A DNA stretch of 20,425 bases from Chloroflexota bacterium (GTDB taxonomy: Bacteria; Chloroflexota; Dehalococcoidia; GIF9; AB-539-J10): the NCBI GenBank assembly GCA_020346965.1, contig CP070793.1:1424858-1445282 (forward strand). The letters are read 5' to 3'. The notes under the pieces were generated by a model. The model was given only the letters and a program-made list of their open reading frames with translations, did not search any database and had not been told where the DNA came from. A program made the translations under genes and the position numbers. Within the stretch, counting starts at the first letter, position 1, and every line of letters starts with the position of its first letter. Positions 6,881-14,783 of this stretch are shown here, in pieces.

Positions 6881-7268
6881 CTATGCTGACATTGCCGCAG
6901 TAGCGCCATATACGGTAAAAAATGTGCCTGTAATCTTCATCTTCATGAGTTCATTGGTGATTACGTAGCTTTCCTTGTCCAAAAGCAACAACCCCGCCAC
7001 TGGCTGCTATCAGGCCCGTAGCCGATACCGCAGGAACACCAGCCTTTTCCAACGTTGATATTGTAACATTTTCTGGTGGTTTTTGGCACGAGCTGTTCAA
7101 CTGAGTAGCTACCTCCGATTTAGGTCGCTACAGTATCCGAGATAAGTTTGATCCTGGATCTGCCCACGGCTTGAACGCTTCACCTGTGCCTGCTCTCTCA
7201 CAAATCATAGTGTCCCCACCACCTAGGCATAACATTGCCTTACGGACATTCGAGTTAATTCGTACAAA
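6881..7268 (-). pseudogene. Broken remnant of an unidentified gene
   Basis: On the minus strand a frame opens after a TGA at 7269-7271 and reads through LCLGGGDTMICERAGTGEA to a TAG at 7128-7130. It then continues in the same frame through PPENVTISTLEKAGVPAVSA and GLIAASGGVVAF. Near base 6980 one extra G shifts the frame, and the adjacent frame carries on through YVITNELMKMKITGTFF and VYGATAAMSA to a TAG at 6881-6883. The two parts make one sensible C-terminal region with small-residue-rich, enzyme-like composition. I cannot name the family. One nonsense codon plus one frameshift argue for a pseudogene, though a sequencing error could explain the frameshift. It lies between the M20 amidohydrolase and rplI, on their strand. 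I see no other gene in 6884-7329. Confidence 0.5.
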
Positions 7269-7329
7269 TCAAAGCAGGGTTACACAAATTACACTATTGG
7301 CTTTTGCCTTTGAACCGGCAATGCCTAGA

Positions 7330-8496
7330 CTAACCATTTCGGAATTCCTGCCTAATTCCATCGAGCATTTCCGGCTGGAGAATATCAACTACGGTCATGG
7401 ACATTGCCTTGGCCGCATCCATCAAGCCCTCGTGGCCTGCTTCGGAGACGGCAGCCAAGGCAAACTCCTGTGTATGTATAGACACATCAGACGGCGCTAT
7501 GGCTACTGTAGGATGTATGCTTGGTATGACTTGGCTGACATTCCCCATATCCGTGCTGCCAAAGCCAAAACGAGGGTCATATGCTTCGACACGTCGTTGC
7601 AGTGATTCCAGATTTTGCTTGAACAACCCTGCTAGGGTGGCATTGTTTTTCATTGGAGCATAGGCCCTGTCTCTCCACTTGTATTCTAATCTTGCCCCGC
7701 TGGCTACAGATGCTCCCTCAAAACAGTTTAAGACCTTGTCCTTCAATTCAGCAAGATAATCATAATCTACAGCACGTATCATAAACGCAGCGGCGCTATG
7801 GACAGGAACAATATTGGGGGCTTCACCGCCATCAGTGATTATGCCGTGGATACGTGCTTCTTCCTTTATGTGCTGGCGTAGCGCGTTTATGGAAGTGAAA
7901 GCCAATATCATAGCATCAAGGGCATTTATACCCCTGTGGGGTTGGGCAGCGGCGTGAGCTGGTTGCCCAAAGAATTCCACATCGAGTGAACTGCAGGCGA
8001 GTGCCTGTACTATTACCATGTTCAGGATATTGGGATGCACCATCATAGCCACGTCTATTTCTTTGAAGGCTCCCGCTTTCACCATGTCTATCTTGCCACC
8101 AAAGACTTCTTCTCCCGGAGTACCCAAAACCACAATGCTGCCTCCTAATCGATCAACTATAGACTTACTGGCCACAGCAGCCCCGACTGCAGAGGCAGCT
8201 ATTATGTTATGACCACAGCCATGTCCTATCTTGGGTAAGGCATCATATTCAGCGAGCAAAGCGATTCTGGGCCTCCCCTGTCCGTATGTCGCTCGAAAGG
8301 CTGTAGCTAAGCTGCCAATGCCCTGTTCTATATGAAATCCATTATCTCTAAGATAGCCGGTAAGCCAAGCAGATGACTTTTTCTCTTCGAAGGCCAGCTC
8401 AGGATTATCATGGATATTTAGGCTCAACCGGATAAGCTGATTCCGCCGTGACTCAACGCAATCTTTTGCCGCTACCTTTAATTCTTCTATTTCCAA
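7330..8496 (-). CDS. M20-family metallo-amidohydrolase (AbgB/PM20D2-like)
   Basis: This 388-residue cytoplasmic zinc hydrolase cleaves amide bonds of N-acyl amino acids, p-aminobenzoyl-glutamate or dipeptides in related enzymes; the substrate here is unknown. Metal-site motifs are in place: ALLAEYDALPKIGHGCGHN at 79-97 with Cys94 and His96, GTPGEE at 125-130 with the catalytic Glu pair, His154, and His341 near the C-terminus. The dimerisation (lid) domain includes GQPAHAAAQPHRGINALDA at 177-195. Cys94 as a metal ligand is typical of the M20D branch. The start is TTG at 8496, with AGAGG eight bases upstream. The gene is divergent from yceD, with a 66-base shared upstream region. The broken gene follows downstream. 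Confidence 0.88.
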   Translation of the reverse strand: MEIEELKVAAKDCVESRRNQLIRLSLNIHDNPELAFEEKKSSAWLTGYLRDNGFHIEQGIGSLATAFRATYGQGRPRIALLAEYDALPKIGHGCGHNIIAASAVGAAVASKSIVDRLGGSIVVLGTPGEEVFGGKIDMVKAGAFKEIDVAMMVHPNILNMVIVQALACSSLDVEFFGQPAHAAAQPHRGINALDAMILAFTSINALRQHIKEEARIHGIITDGGEAPNIVPVHSAAAFMIRAVDYDYLAELKDKVLNCFEGASVASGARLEYKWRDRAYAPMKNNATLAGLFKQNLESLQRRVEAYDPRFGFGSTDMGNVSQVIPSIHPTVAIAPSDVSIHTQEFALAAVSEAGHEGLMDAAKAMSMTVVDILQPEMLDGIRQEFRNG

Positions 8497-8562
8497 TAGT
8501 AAAACCTCTTGTGATATAGTTTATTATACTTTGCGATTTATCTGAATTTCTAGGTATGCCAG
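8497..8562. promoter_or_regulatory. Divergent promoter region between the M20 gene and yceD
   Basis: The only space between two divergently read genes is 66 bases of AT-rich DNA. A perfect TATAAT on the minus strand at 8523-8528 would serve the M20 gene, and an overlapping TATACT at 8525-8530 on the plus strand would serve yceD-rpmF-fabD-nusB. Neither has a good -35 box, so positions are approximate. Confidence 0.4.
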
Positions 8563-8994
8563 ATGGAAAGAGAACCTCTGACAGCTTTAATAGATGTAAC
8601 TCAGTTGCTGAAAGAGCCTGTTGGTTCCAGCCAAAGCTATGATATGAGCGGGCTGATTGATGAAGAAGTTACAGGTTTTGCTGAGGGCAGGGCGAAGTTG
8701 ATTCATATCAGTCAGGGAGTTTTGGTCCAGTGCAAATTAAATACTGAGGTAAAACTCGTTTGTAGCCGCTGTCTCGATACATTTTCACTGCCCATGAATT
8801 TCACTGCCGAAGAAGAATTTGTTCGGGTATCCAATGTGTCTGATGACTTAGCACGCTCTTCATCAGAGCAATCGGAAGAATTTACTATTGACGATAAAAA
8901 TATGCTTGACCTGAGCGAGCTCATACGGCAATATACTCTGTTGAATTTACCGATGAAGCCACTATGTCGACCTGACTGCCCGGGAATAAACTAA
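8563..8994 (+). CDS. yceD: DUF177/YceD-family protein, 23S rRNA accumulation factor
   Basis: This 143-residue protein is of the DUF177 family, which is linked to 23S rRNA processing or accumulation and is nearly always encoded next to rpmF, as here. The mid-protein Cys pair LVCSRCLDTF is conserved, and LNLPMKPLCRPDC near the end starts the second Cys motif. Family members usually continue with a CPxCGxNLN-type segment, but this protein stops after PDCPGIN. It therefore lacks the last pair of Cys residues and perhaps 10-20 residues. Whether this is natural or a truncation cannot be told. The ATG at 8563 has a weak upstream AGGT. It begins a plus-strand group with rpmF, fabD and nusB. Confidence 0.8.
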   Translation: MEREPLTALIDVTQLLKEPVGSSQSYDMSGLIDEEVTGFAEGRAKLIHISQGVLVQCKLNTEVKLVCSRCLDTFSLPMNFTAEEEFVRVSNVSDDLARSSSEQSEEFTIDDKNMLDLSELIRQYTLLNLPMKPLCRPDCPGIN

Positions 8995-9009
8995 ACCCGA
9001 GAAGTCTTG

Positions 9010-9069
9010 CGATTTTTGAGGACCCCGTATGACTTCAATTTCGAATTGACGGGGTTCACGTGAAAATCG
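9010..9069 (+). promoter_or_regulatory. Long imperfect hairpin in the rpmF leader
   Basis: Three nested pairings line up: CGATTTT at 9010-9016 with AAAATCG at 9063-9069, ACCCCGT at 9022-9028 with ACGGGGT at 9049-9055, and CAATT at 9036-9040 with AATTG at 9044-9048. An internal loop separates the outer stems. The ribosome-binding site AAAGGAGG at 9092-9099 stays outside. No clean T-run follows, so it is more likely a leader structure, an RNA-processing site or a weak terminator-attenuator than a standard terminator. Confidence 0.5.
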
Positions 9070-9108
9070 TAATATTTTTACAGTGTGAAATAAAGGAGGC
9101 GAATTCAC

Positions 9109-9297
9109 ATGGCACTACCTAAGAAGAGAACCGCCAAATCTCGTCAGGGGAAAAGACGCAGTCATCTTAAATTAACTCTACCTGGCATGGATGTGTGCTC
9201 TCATTGTCATAGTCCCAAGTTGTCTCACCATGTTTGTCCTACCTGTGGCTGGTACAATGATAGAGAAGCAACTGAGGTCAAACCTGCTAAGAAATAA
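9109..9297 (+). CDS. rpmF: 50S ribosomal protein L32
   Basis: This is the 62-residue L32 of the large subunit. It starts MALPKKRTAKSRQGKRRSH, the typical basic N-terminus, and carries the zinc-ribbon pairs CSHC and CPTC in the second half, so it is the zinc-binding (C+) form. A strong AAAGGAGG lies nine bases before the ATG. It follows yceD after a 114-base leader with a hairpin, and fabD starts six bases downstream, so the three are probably co-transcribed. Confidence 0.97.
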   Translation: MALPKKRTAKSRQGKRRSHLKLTLPGMDVCSHCHSPKLSHHVCPTCGWYNDREATEVKPAKK

Positions 9298-9302
9298 GTC
9301 TC

Positions 9303-10253
9303 ATGGTTGAGGTATCCAAGGCAGCCTACGTTTTTCCGGGGCAGGGCTCCCAAGGCACTGGCATGGGTTTGGACCTGTACAACCGCTATCCCGCTGCTAG
9401 GGCAGTCTTTGACGTAGCTGATACTTCTTTAGGCTTTCCCCTCTCCCATTTATGCTTTGAGGGTCCGGAGGAGGAATTGAAGAAGACGCATAATGTACAG
9501 CCAGCAATACTTGTTGTCAGCATCGCCTGCCTTAAGGCGGTGGAAGCAGAAGACACCACCAATTTCCCTTCTCCCGCTTTTGCTGCTGGTCATAGCCTGG
9601 GTGAATATACTGCCTTGGTTGTTGCCGGTGCATTAGATTTAACTGATGCTGTTTTGCTTGTCAGGGAAAGAGGGAGATTAATGTATGAAGCCGGGCTGAA
9701 AAATGCCGGGAGCATGCTGGCGGTAATAGGTCTTGATGAGGAAATGGTTAGAGACATAAGCTACCATAGTGGAGCCGAAATCTCTAACATCAACTGTCCT
9801 GGGCAGATTGTGATCAGTGGTACTACCCAGACTCTGGCTGAAGCTGGTAGATTAGCCAAGGCAGAAGGTGCTCGTGTTCTCATTCCTTTGAAGGTTAGTG
9901 GGGCTTTTCACTCTGTTTTAATGGAGCCAGCCATAGCTGAATTCAGTGAAGTGGTCTCAAGCTTCAATTTTCGCCCACCAGCCATACCTGTAATATCTAA
10001 TGTGACCGCTCAACCATTAACCGGTGTTGATTCGATAAAGGAAGAACTGGTGAAACAGCTGCGCAATTGTATCCAATGGCAAGCGTCAGTGGAGTATATG
10101 ATACACGGCGGAGTTGAGACCTTCTATGAGATAGGTCCCGGGCGGGTGCTTAGCGGTTTGATCAGGCGAATCAATTCAGAAGTCGAAACCTTCAATATAT
10201 CAGGAATTGAGGATATAACGCAGCTAGCATATGCAGAGAATCTAACTGACTAA
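9303..10253 (+). CDS. fabD: Malonyl-CoA:ACP transacylase
   Basis: This enzyme moves the malonyl group from CoA to acyl carrier protein for fatty acid synthesis. At 316 residues it is a normal length. [12 protein letters not shown] at 11-22 is the N-terminal signature, [10 protein letters not shown] at 96-105 carries the nucleophile Ser98, Arg123 lies in RERGRLM, and the catalytic His203 is in [11 protein letters not shown]. All key residues are present. It starts six bases after rpmF, and its TAA overlaps the nusB ATG (TAATG), so translation of the two is probably coupled. Other fab genes (fabH, fabG, acpP) do not follow, which differs from the common rpmF-plsX-fabH-fabD layout. Confidence 0.96.
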   Translation: MVEVSKAAYVFPGQGSQGTGMGLDLYNRYPAARAVFDVADTSLGFPLSHLCFEGPEEELKKTHNVQPAILVVSIACLKAVEAEDTTNFPSPAFAAGHSLGEYTALVVAGALDLTDAVLLVRERGRLMYEAGLKNAGSMLAVIGLDEEMVRDISYHSGAEISNINCPGQIVISGTTQTLAEAGRLAKAEGARVLIPLKVSGAFHSVLMEPAIAEFSEVVSSFNFRPPAIPVISNVTAQPLTGVDSIKEELVKQLRNCIQWQASVEYMIHGGVETFYEIGPGRVLSGLIRRINSEVETFNISGIEDITQLAYAENLTD

Positions 10254-10690
10254 TGGCTGGCATCAGGCGACGGGCAAGAATAGCTGCTCTCCAGGCCCTT
10301 TATGAACTTGATTGCACGAAGCATAAAGCGGAGGAAGCTTTAGCTCACTTGAGAACAGGGGAAACCCTGACTAAGGAAGCACTGGGCTTCACCGAGGAAC
10401 TTGTCAAAGGAGTATTACAGAATAAGTCCGAGCTTGACGCTCTTATTACAAGATTTGCCCCTGCTTTCCCTGCGGAACAGATGTCTATTGTAGACAGAAA
10501 TATTTTGCGCCTGGCTATTCTCGAGATTCTATATGGTGATAAAACTCCATTCAAAGTGGCCATAAATGAAGCTGTGGAGTTAGCCAAGGCATTCGGAAGC
10601 GATTCCTCTCCCCGGTTAATCAACGGTGTATTGGGCTCAATAACAGATAAACATGACAGGAAGCAAGTGGAGCCTCAGCAGGGGGCGTGA
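10253..10690 (+). CDS. nusB: Transcription antitermination factor NusB
   Basis: This 145-residue all-helical RNA-binding protein pairs with NusE/S10 at boxA during rRNA transcription. The N-terminus [18 protein letters not shown] is the family's Arg-rich signature, and the C-terminal half has [16 protein letters not shown] and [20 protein letters not shown] followed by NGVLGSI, all typical. The ATG overlaps the fabD stop. The C-terminal tail beyond about residue 130 is short and variable. It is the last gene of this group, and 306 bases without a gene follow. Confidence 0.95.
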   Translation: MAGIRRRARIAALQALYELDCTKHKAEEALAHLRTGETLTKEALGFTEELVKGVLQNKSELDALITRFAPAFPAEQMSIVDRNILRLAILEILYGDKTPFKVAINEAVELAKAFGSDSSPRLINGVLGSITDKHDRKQVEPQQGA

Positions 10691-10860
10691 GAGTCCTGTC
10701 TATCCCAGGCAATCTCTTTGTAACCTCTTGAAGGCGGAACCATCCCGACTTACCTTTCTTTCCGAGGTTTGCCATTCTCCCTGCCCTATTTCGAATTACC
10801 ATGCCAACCTGATGATGGCGATTTATCGGAACAAATCTCGGAACGTTCTTTTTTTAAAAC

Positions 10861-10890
10861 TTGCTTTGTTTCGACGGAATCTGGTATACT
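10861..10890 (+). promoter_or_regulatory. Probable promoter of the hdr/nuo cluster
   Basis: TATACT at 10885-10890 is preceded by TGG, and TTGCTT lies at 10861-10866 with an 18-base spacer. It sits about 105 bases before the first hdr gene, in the only sizeable gap between nusB and the cluster. A seven-T run at about 10849-10855 lies upstream, but no good stem precedes it. I see no gene in 10691-10996. Confidence 0.45.
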
Positions 10891-10996
10891 TGGCAGCCGT
10901 GCCCAAATCTGTATGGCGGAAAACGAAGTTGCTTACAACGCTTTTGCGGACCGCCTTCTTTATAACTGATTCTCATTAGTGGAGGTGAATATCAGA

Positions 10997-12148
10997 ATGG
11001 AAGTGCTGAGTCCTTACAAAGAGGCTACAGATGTGATACTTGAAGCCGGTGGCGAACCCCTCAAATTATGTTACCAATGTGGTCTTTGCACCGGGATTTG
11101 TCCCTGGAACCTGGTCCGGAGTTTTCTCGTTCGCCGCATCATGCATGAAGCTCAGCTTGGCGCAACTGATTTTGGCAGCGAAGATTTTTGGACTTGTGTT
11201 ACTTGTCGAGCTTGTGTTCAGCGTTGTCCCAGGGGTGTTGAGATAATTGATGTGATGAGGGCGATACGCAGAGCCGTAGCTAGCCTAGGCGTAGGCGTCG
11301 TGCCGGACGCCTTGAGAATCTCAGCCAAGAACATTACCGGTGTAGGGAATCCGCTTGGTGAGGCACCAGAAAAGCGAAATGACTGGGCTAAGGACCTTAA
11401 CGTGAAGAACTTCGCTTCGGATACCGAAACACTCTATTTCCCCTGCTGTATCCCTTCATACGATCCCGATGTAAAAACAGTGGCTCGGTCCACCGCCACA
11501 ATTTTCGATAAGCTTGGGATTGATTATGGCCTTATAAGCACTGAGGCGAAATGTTGTGGCGAGTCAATCAGGAAAGCCGGAAATGAAGATACTTTCCAAA
11601 GTCTGGCTCAAAGCAACATCAATCTCTTTGTCAATAGTGGGGTCAGAACCGTGGTAGCTAGCTCACCACATTGCTATCACACCTTCAAAAATGAGTATCC
11701 CGAGCTTGGAGGCGAATTTGAGGTGATTCATATCACTCAATATCTGGCTCTACTTATTGAGCAGGGAAAATTGAAACCAGCTAAGGAGATAAACAAGAAA
11801 GTGATCTATTCCGACCCCTGCTATTTGGGGAGACACAATGATATCTATGACGAACCTAGAAAAGTATTGCAGAGTATTCCCGGCCTGGAGTTAATAGAAT
11901 TCCCTGACGCTCGTGAGGATGGTCTTTGCTGTGGTGGTGGTGGTGGTAGAATCTGGATGGATACTCCGAAAGGAGAAAGATTCTCTGATATAAGGGTAGA
12001 GCAAGCTGTGGCCAGTGGCGCGGATGTAATAGCTCTGGCCTGCCCTTATTGTTTCCTCAACTACAGGGACAGTGTGCTCTCTATGGGCAAAGCGGAGGCT
12101 GTGCAAGTCAAAGATATCGCCGAACTTGTTGCTGAAGCAATATTGTAA
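10997..12148 (+). CDS. hdrD: HdrD-like protein (HdrC-HdrB fusion), module 1
   Basis: This 383-residue iron-sulfur protein joins an HdrC part and an HdrB part. The N-terminal part carries two [4Fe-4S] motifs: Cys25/28/31/35 and Cys67/70/73/77. The C-terminal part has two CCG domains with Cys150-Cys151, Cys186-Cys187-Gly, Cys226, then Cys275, Cys311-Cys312-Gly, Cys349 and Cys352. In HdrB these ligate non-cubane [4Fe-4S] clusters that reduce disulfides. The natural disulfide here is unknown. I start at the ATG at 10997 because GGAGGT lies ten bases upstream; a GTG at 10979 is less likely as it would overlap that site. hdrA follows 13 bases later. A soluble cytoplasmic complex is expected, with no membrane segment. 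Confidence 0.88.
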   Translation: MEVLSPYKEATDVILEAGGEPLKLCYQCGLCTGICPWNLVRSFLVRRIMHEAQLGATDFGSEDFWTCVTCRACVQRCPRGVEIIDVMRAIRRAVASLGVGVVPDALRISAKNITGVGNPLGEAPEKRNDWAKDLNVKNFASDTETLYFPCCIPSYDPDVKTVARSTATIFDKLGIDYGLISTEAKCCGESIRKAGNEDTFQSLAQSNINLFVNSGVRTVVASSPHCYHTFKNEYPELGGEFEVIHITQYLALLIEQGKLKPAKEINKKVIYSDPCYLGRHNDIYDEPRKVLQSIPGLELIEFPDAREDGLCCGGGGGRIWMDTPKGERFSDIRVEQAVASGADVIALACPYCFLNYRDSVLSMGKAEAVQVKDIAELVAEAIL

Positions 12149-12161
12149 TGGAGGAACGAAC

Positions 12162-14123
12162 ATGGAAGATGTAAAAATCGGTGTTTATATCTGTCATTGC
12201 GGGTTGAACATTGCTGACATAGTGGATGTAGAAGAAGTAGCCAAATATGCTGCAACCTTACCTGCCGTGACAGTATCTCGCACCTACAAATTCATGTGTT
12301 CTGACCCAGGACAAAGTATGATCAAGGAAGATATTAAGGAACTTGGTCTTAATCGAGTTGTAGTCGCTTCTTGTTCCCCGCTGATGCACGAACCAACCTT
12401 CCGCCACGCTATTCAGGAGGCGGGAGTAAATCCTTACCTCTTTGAGATGGCTAATATCAGGGAACATTGTTCTTGGATTACTGAAGACCATAAGGATGCT
12501 ACAGAAAAGGCTAAAGCTTTGGTAAGTGCCGCCGTAAGGCGTGTTTATTATCACCAGCCCTTGGAGATACGAGAAGTCCCGGTCAATCCCGATACCTTAG
12601 TTATTGGCGGTGGTATTGCTGGCATCCAGGCTGCCCTGGAAATTGCTGACTCGGAGCACAAAGTTTATCTGGTGGAGAGGGACCCCAGTATTGGCGGACA
12701 TATGATTCAATTCGATAAAACCTTCCCTACTTTGGACTGTTCCGCCTGTATTCTAACCCCTAAGATGACCTCAGTAGGCATGCATCCTTACATTGAATTG
12801 ATGACTTATAGTGAGGTAGATGAGATATCCGGCTTTGTCGGCAGTTTCAAAGCGAAAATTCGAAAGAGGGCGCGTTATGTGGATGAAGACAAATGCAACG
12901 GCTGTGGTATATGTATAACTAAATGTCCTTGGAAAGCATCTAGTGAGTTTGACATGGACCTGGGCGAGAGAAAAGCTATCTATACTCCATTTGCCCAGGC
13001 AGTTCCAAATATACCGGTTATTGACACAGAACATTGTGCCTATTTCCTCAATGGAAAATGTCGGGCCTGTGAGAAATTCTGCGAACTAGGCGCTATTGAT
13101 TTTGAGCAGGTTGACCAGATTGTTGAAGTAGAGGTGGGCAATATCGTTGTTGCTACCGGCTACGATTCCTTTGACCCCACTCCTATTAGTCAATATGGCT
13201 ATGGCAAGTTTGACAATGTTTATACCGGACTTGAATTTGAGAGAATATGCAATGCGGTGGGACCTACTAGCGGTAGAATAGTCCTCAAAGATGGTTCGGA
13301 ACCCAAGAGCGTGGCTATCCTTCACTGTGTGGGTAGCCGCGATGAGAATTACCATGAATATTGCTCGCGGGTGTGTTGCATGTACGCGCTCAAGTATTCC
13401 CATCTCATAAAGGAAAGAACAGATGCTGAGGTCTACCAGATGTATATAGATATGCGCTGTTTCGGCAAGGCGTACGAGGAATTCTATAAGCGACTCTCTG
13501 AAGAGGGAGTTAACTTTGTAAGAGGAAAGGCGTCTGAGGTTACCGATAGGGCAATCAATGAAGACGAAGAGGGAAAGCTTATCGTTTGCGGTGAAGATAC
13601 TCTACTATGCAAGACTATAAGAGTCCCGGTTGACATGGTAGTCTTGGCTACGGCATTGGAACCGAGGTCAGACGCTGCCGAAGTAGGTAAGTTGTTGACT
13701 ATCAGTCGAAGTGCCGATGGTTTTTTCCTGGAAAGACATCCTAAACTCGACCCGGTGGCAACTATGACAGAGGGTGTTTTCATCGCTGGCTGTTGCCAGG
13801 GTCCCAAGGACATACCGGATACTGTAGCCCAGGCTTCAGCCGCTGCAACTCGGGTTTTAGCCTTGATCAGTAAGGGAAGGGTGGAACTTGAGGCAGCTAC
13901 CGCTGTTATTGACGAAGAGAAATGCTCCGGTTGCCGGATATGTAATCTTCTCTGCCCTTATAGCGCCATTTCTTATATCGAAGATGAAAAGGTATCCCGA
14001 ATCAATGAGGCTCTGTGTAAGGGCTGCGGCACCTGTGTAGCGGCTTGTCCCAGTACGGCGATCACTCACAAGCAATTCACCACAGAGGAAATTACAGCAG
14101 AAATTGAGGGGGTATTAGCATGA
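12162..14123 (+). CDS. hdrA: HdrA, flavin-containing heterodisulfide reductase subunit A, full length
   Basis: This 653-residue protein is the electron-bifurcating flavin subunit of Hdr complexes. The HdrA N-terminal domain (1 to about 140) has Cys11, Cys13, Cys46, Cys71 and Cys103. The thioredoxin-reductase-like FAD domain opens with GGGIAGIQ at 149-156. The inserted ferredoxin has Cys245/248/251/255 and Cys300/303/307. The second FAD half follows, with CVGSRDE at 389-395 and GVFIAGCCQGPKDIPD at 538-553. A C-terminal ferredoxin has Cys588/591/594/598 and Cys619/622/625/629. I start at the ATG at 12162, which has GGAGG upstream; an in-frame extension to 12072 overlaps hdrD and has no HdrA character. 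The stop overlaps the mvhD start. It serves as the internal reference for the split HdrA of module 2. Confidence 0.94.
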   Translation: MEDVKIGVYICHCGLNIADIVDVEEVAKYAATLPAVTVSRTYKFMCSDPGQSMIKEDIKELGLNRVVVASCSPLMHEPTFRHAIQEAGVNPYLFEMANIREHCSWITEDHKDATEKAKALVSAAVRRVYYHQPLEIREVPVNPDTLVIGGGIAGIQAALEIADSEHKVYLVERDPSIGGHMIQFDKTFPTLDCSACILTPKMTSVGMHPYIELMTYSEVDEISGFVGSFKAKIRKRARYVDEDKCNGCGICITKCPWKASSEFDMDLGERKAIYTPFAQAVPNIPVIDTEHCAYFLNGKCRACEKFCELGAIDFEQVDQIVEVEVGNIVVATGYDSFDPTPISQYGYGKFDNVYTGLEFERICNAVGPTSGRIVLKDGSEPKSVAILHCVGSRDENYHEYCSRVCCMYALKYSHLIKERTDAEVYQMYIDMRCFGKAYEEFYKRLSEEGVNFVRGKASEVTDRAINEDEEGKLIVCGEDTLLCKTIRVPVDMVVLATALEPRSDAAEVGKLLTISRSADGFFLERHPKLDPVATMTEGVFIAGCCQGPKDIPDTVAQASAAATRVLALISKGRVELEAATAVIDEEKCSGCRICNLLCPYSAISYIEDEKVSRINEALCKGCGTCVAACPSTAITHKQFTTEEITAEIEGVLA

Positions 14124-14545
14124 GTTTCGAACCTAAGATTGTTGGCTTTCTGTGCAATTGGTGCTCTTACCGAGGTGCTGACCTGGCAGGTACGGCTAGG
14201 ATGAAGTGCGCTCCCAATGTCCGAGTTATCAGGGTAATGTGCAGTGGTCGAGTAGAGCCAGCTTTCATTGTTAAGGCATTTCAACTAGGGGCCGATGGTG
14301 TTTTGGTCTTGGGCTGCCACCCCGGTGATTGCCACTACGCAGAGGGGAATTATAAGACGATGCGCCGTATGTCAATGCTACAGAAGATGCTACCTCAGCT
14401 AGGAATTGAAACTGATCGTGTTCGCCTCGATTGGGTTTCGGCTTCCGAAGGCGACCGTTTTGTCTCAATAGTTGCTGATATGACGGAAAAAGTCAGGGCT
14501 TTAGGTCCTTTTTCACAAAATTCCAAGGATTTGCAGAACAGTTAG
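14120..14545 (+). CDS. mvhD: MvhD/FlpD-type [2Fe-2S] electron-transfer subunit
   Basis: This 141-residue protein is the adaptor that passes electrons from a hydrogenase or formate dehydrogenase to HdrA. The [2Fe-2S] ligands are visible as Cys12 and Cys15 (FLCNWCSYRG), Cys41 (VMCSGRV), and Cys66 with Cys71 in GCHPGDCHY. The ATG overlaps the hdrA stop (ATGA), so the pair is probably translationally coupled. No MvhA/MvhG hydrogenase or FdhAB gene is within the window, so the electron donor lies elsewhere. At the 3' end a five-T run at 14509-14513 precedes the last residues, and an adjacent frame stays open to 14679; a frameshift in the tail is possible but not needed for a normal-length MvhD. 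Confidence 0.92.
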   Translation: MSFEPKIVGFLCNWCSYRGADLAGTARMKCAPNVRVIRVMCSGRVEPAFIVKAFQLGADGVLVLGCHPGDCHYAEGNYKTMRRMSMLQKMLPQLGIETDRVRLDWVSASEGDRFVSIVADMTEKVRALGPFSQNSKDLQNS

Positions 14546-14649
14546 CTTCTAACTGGCTTTCTGCTGAGCGGTTGTTTGCTGTGGAAGAAGCCAGAGCTAT
14601 TACTGTTGCCACCAGTGAATTCCAGAGTTCTCGGAGAGAGTACATTTGT

Positions 14650-14667
14650 GTTACAGGGTACTGTAAC
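14650..14667. repeat. Perfect 7-bp inverted repeat with a GGTA loop
   Basis: GTTACAG at 14650-14656 pairs with CTGTAAC at 14661-14667 around a four-base loop. It lies in the 14546-15073 gap between the two Hdr modules. No T-run follows. It could be a small RNA hairpin or an operator. Apart from this and the HdrA remnant from 14784, I see nothing recognisable in the gap. Confidence 0.45.
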
Positions 14668-14783
14668 GTACTGATCTAGATATGAACCACAGGGTGAAGG
14701 TTGCTAAAGCTCTGGAAATTGACTATAATCGCTGAGCACACACTTCGGAGCAGGATAGCCCGATTTCTCTATATAGTAATCTT

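Noticed and set aside
7171..7605. Plus-strand 144-residue open frame
   Set aside because: It lies mostly over the M20 amidohydrolase on the other strand and over the broken gene, has no family signature, and reads as an antisense shadow.
10849..10856. T-run considered as an intrinsic terminator after nusB
   Set aside because: No stable stem lies directly before the T-run. GAACGTTC is self-complementary but leaves no loop.
10653..10979. Open frames of 66 and 108 residues in the nusB-hdr gap
   Set aside because: They have no ribosome-binding site and no recognisable motifs, and they cover a probable promoter, so they are likely chance.
12072..12161. Upstream in-frame extension of hdrA
   Set aside because: It overlaps the end of the hdrD-like gene and does not resemble HdrA. 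The ATG at 12162 has a good ribosome-binding site.
13484..13813. Minus-strand 109-residue open frame inside hdrA
   Set aside because: It is fully antisense to a well-supported hdrA and has no domain signature.
14509..14679. Possible frameshifted extension of MvhD after a five-T run
   Set aside because: The adjacent frame stays open and looks helical, but MvhD as read already has normal length and I see no known domain in the extension.
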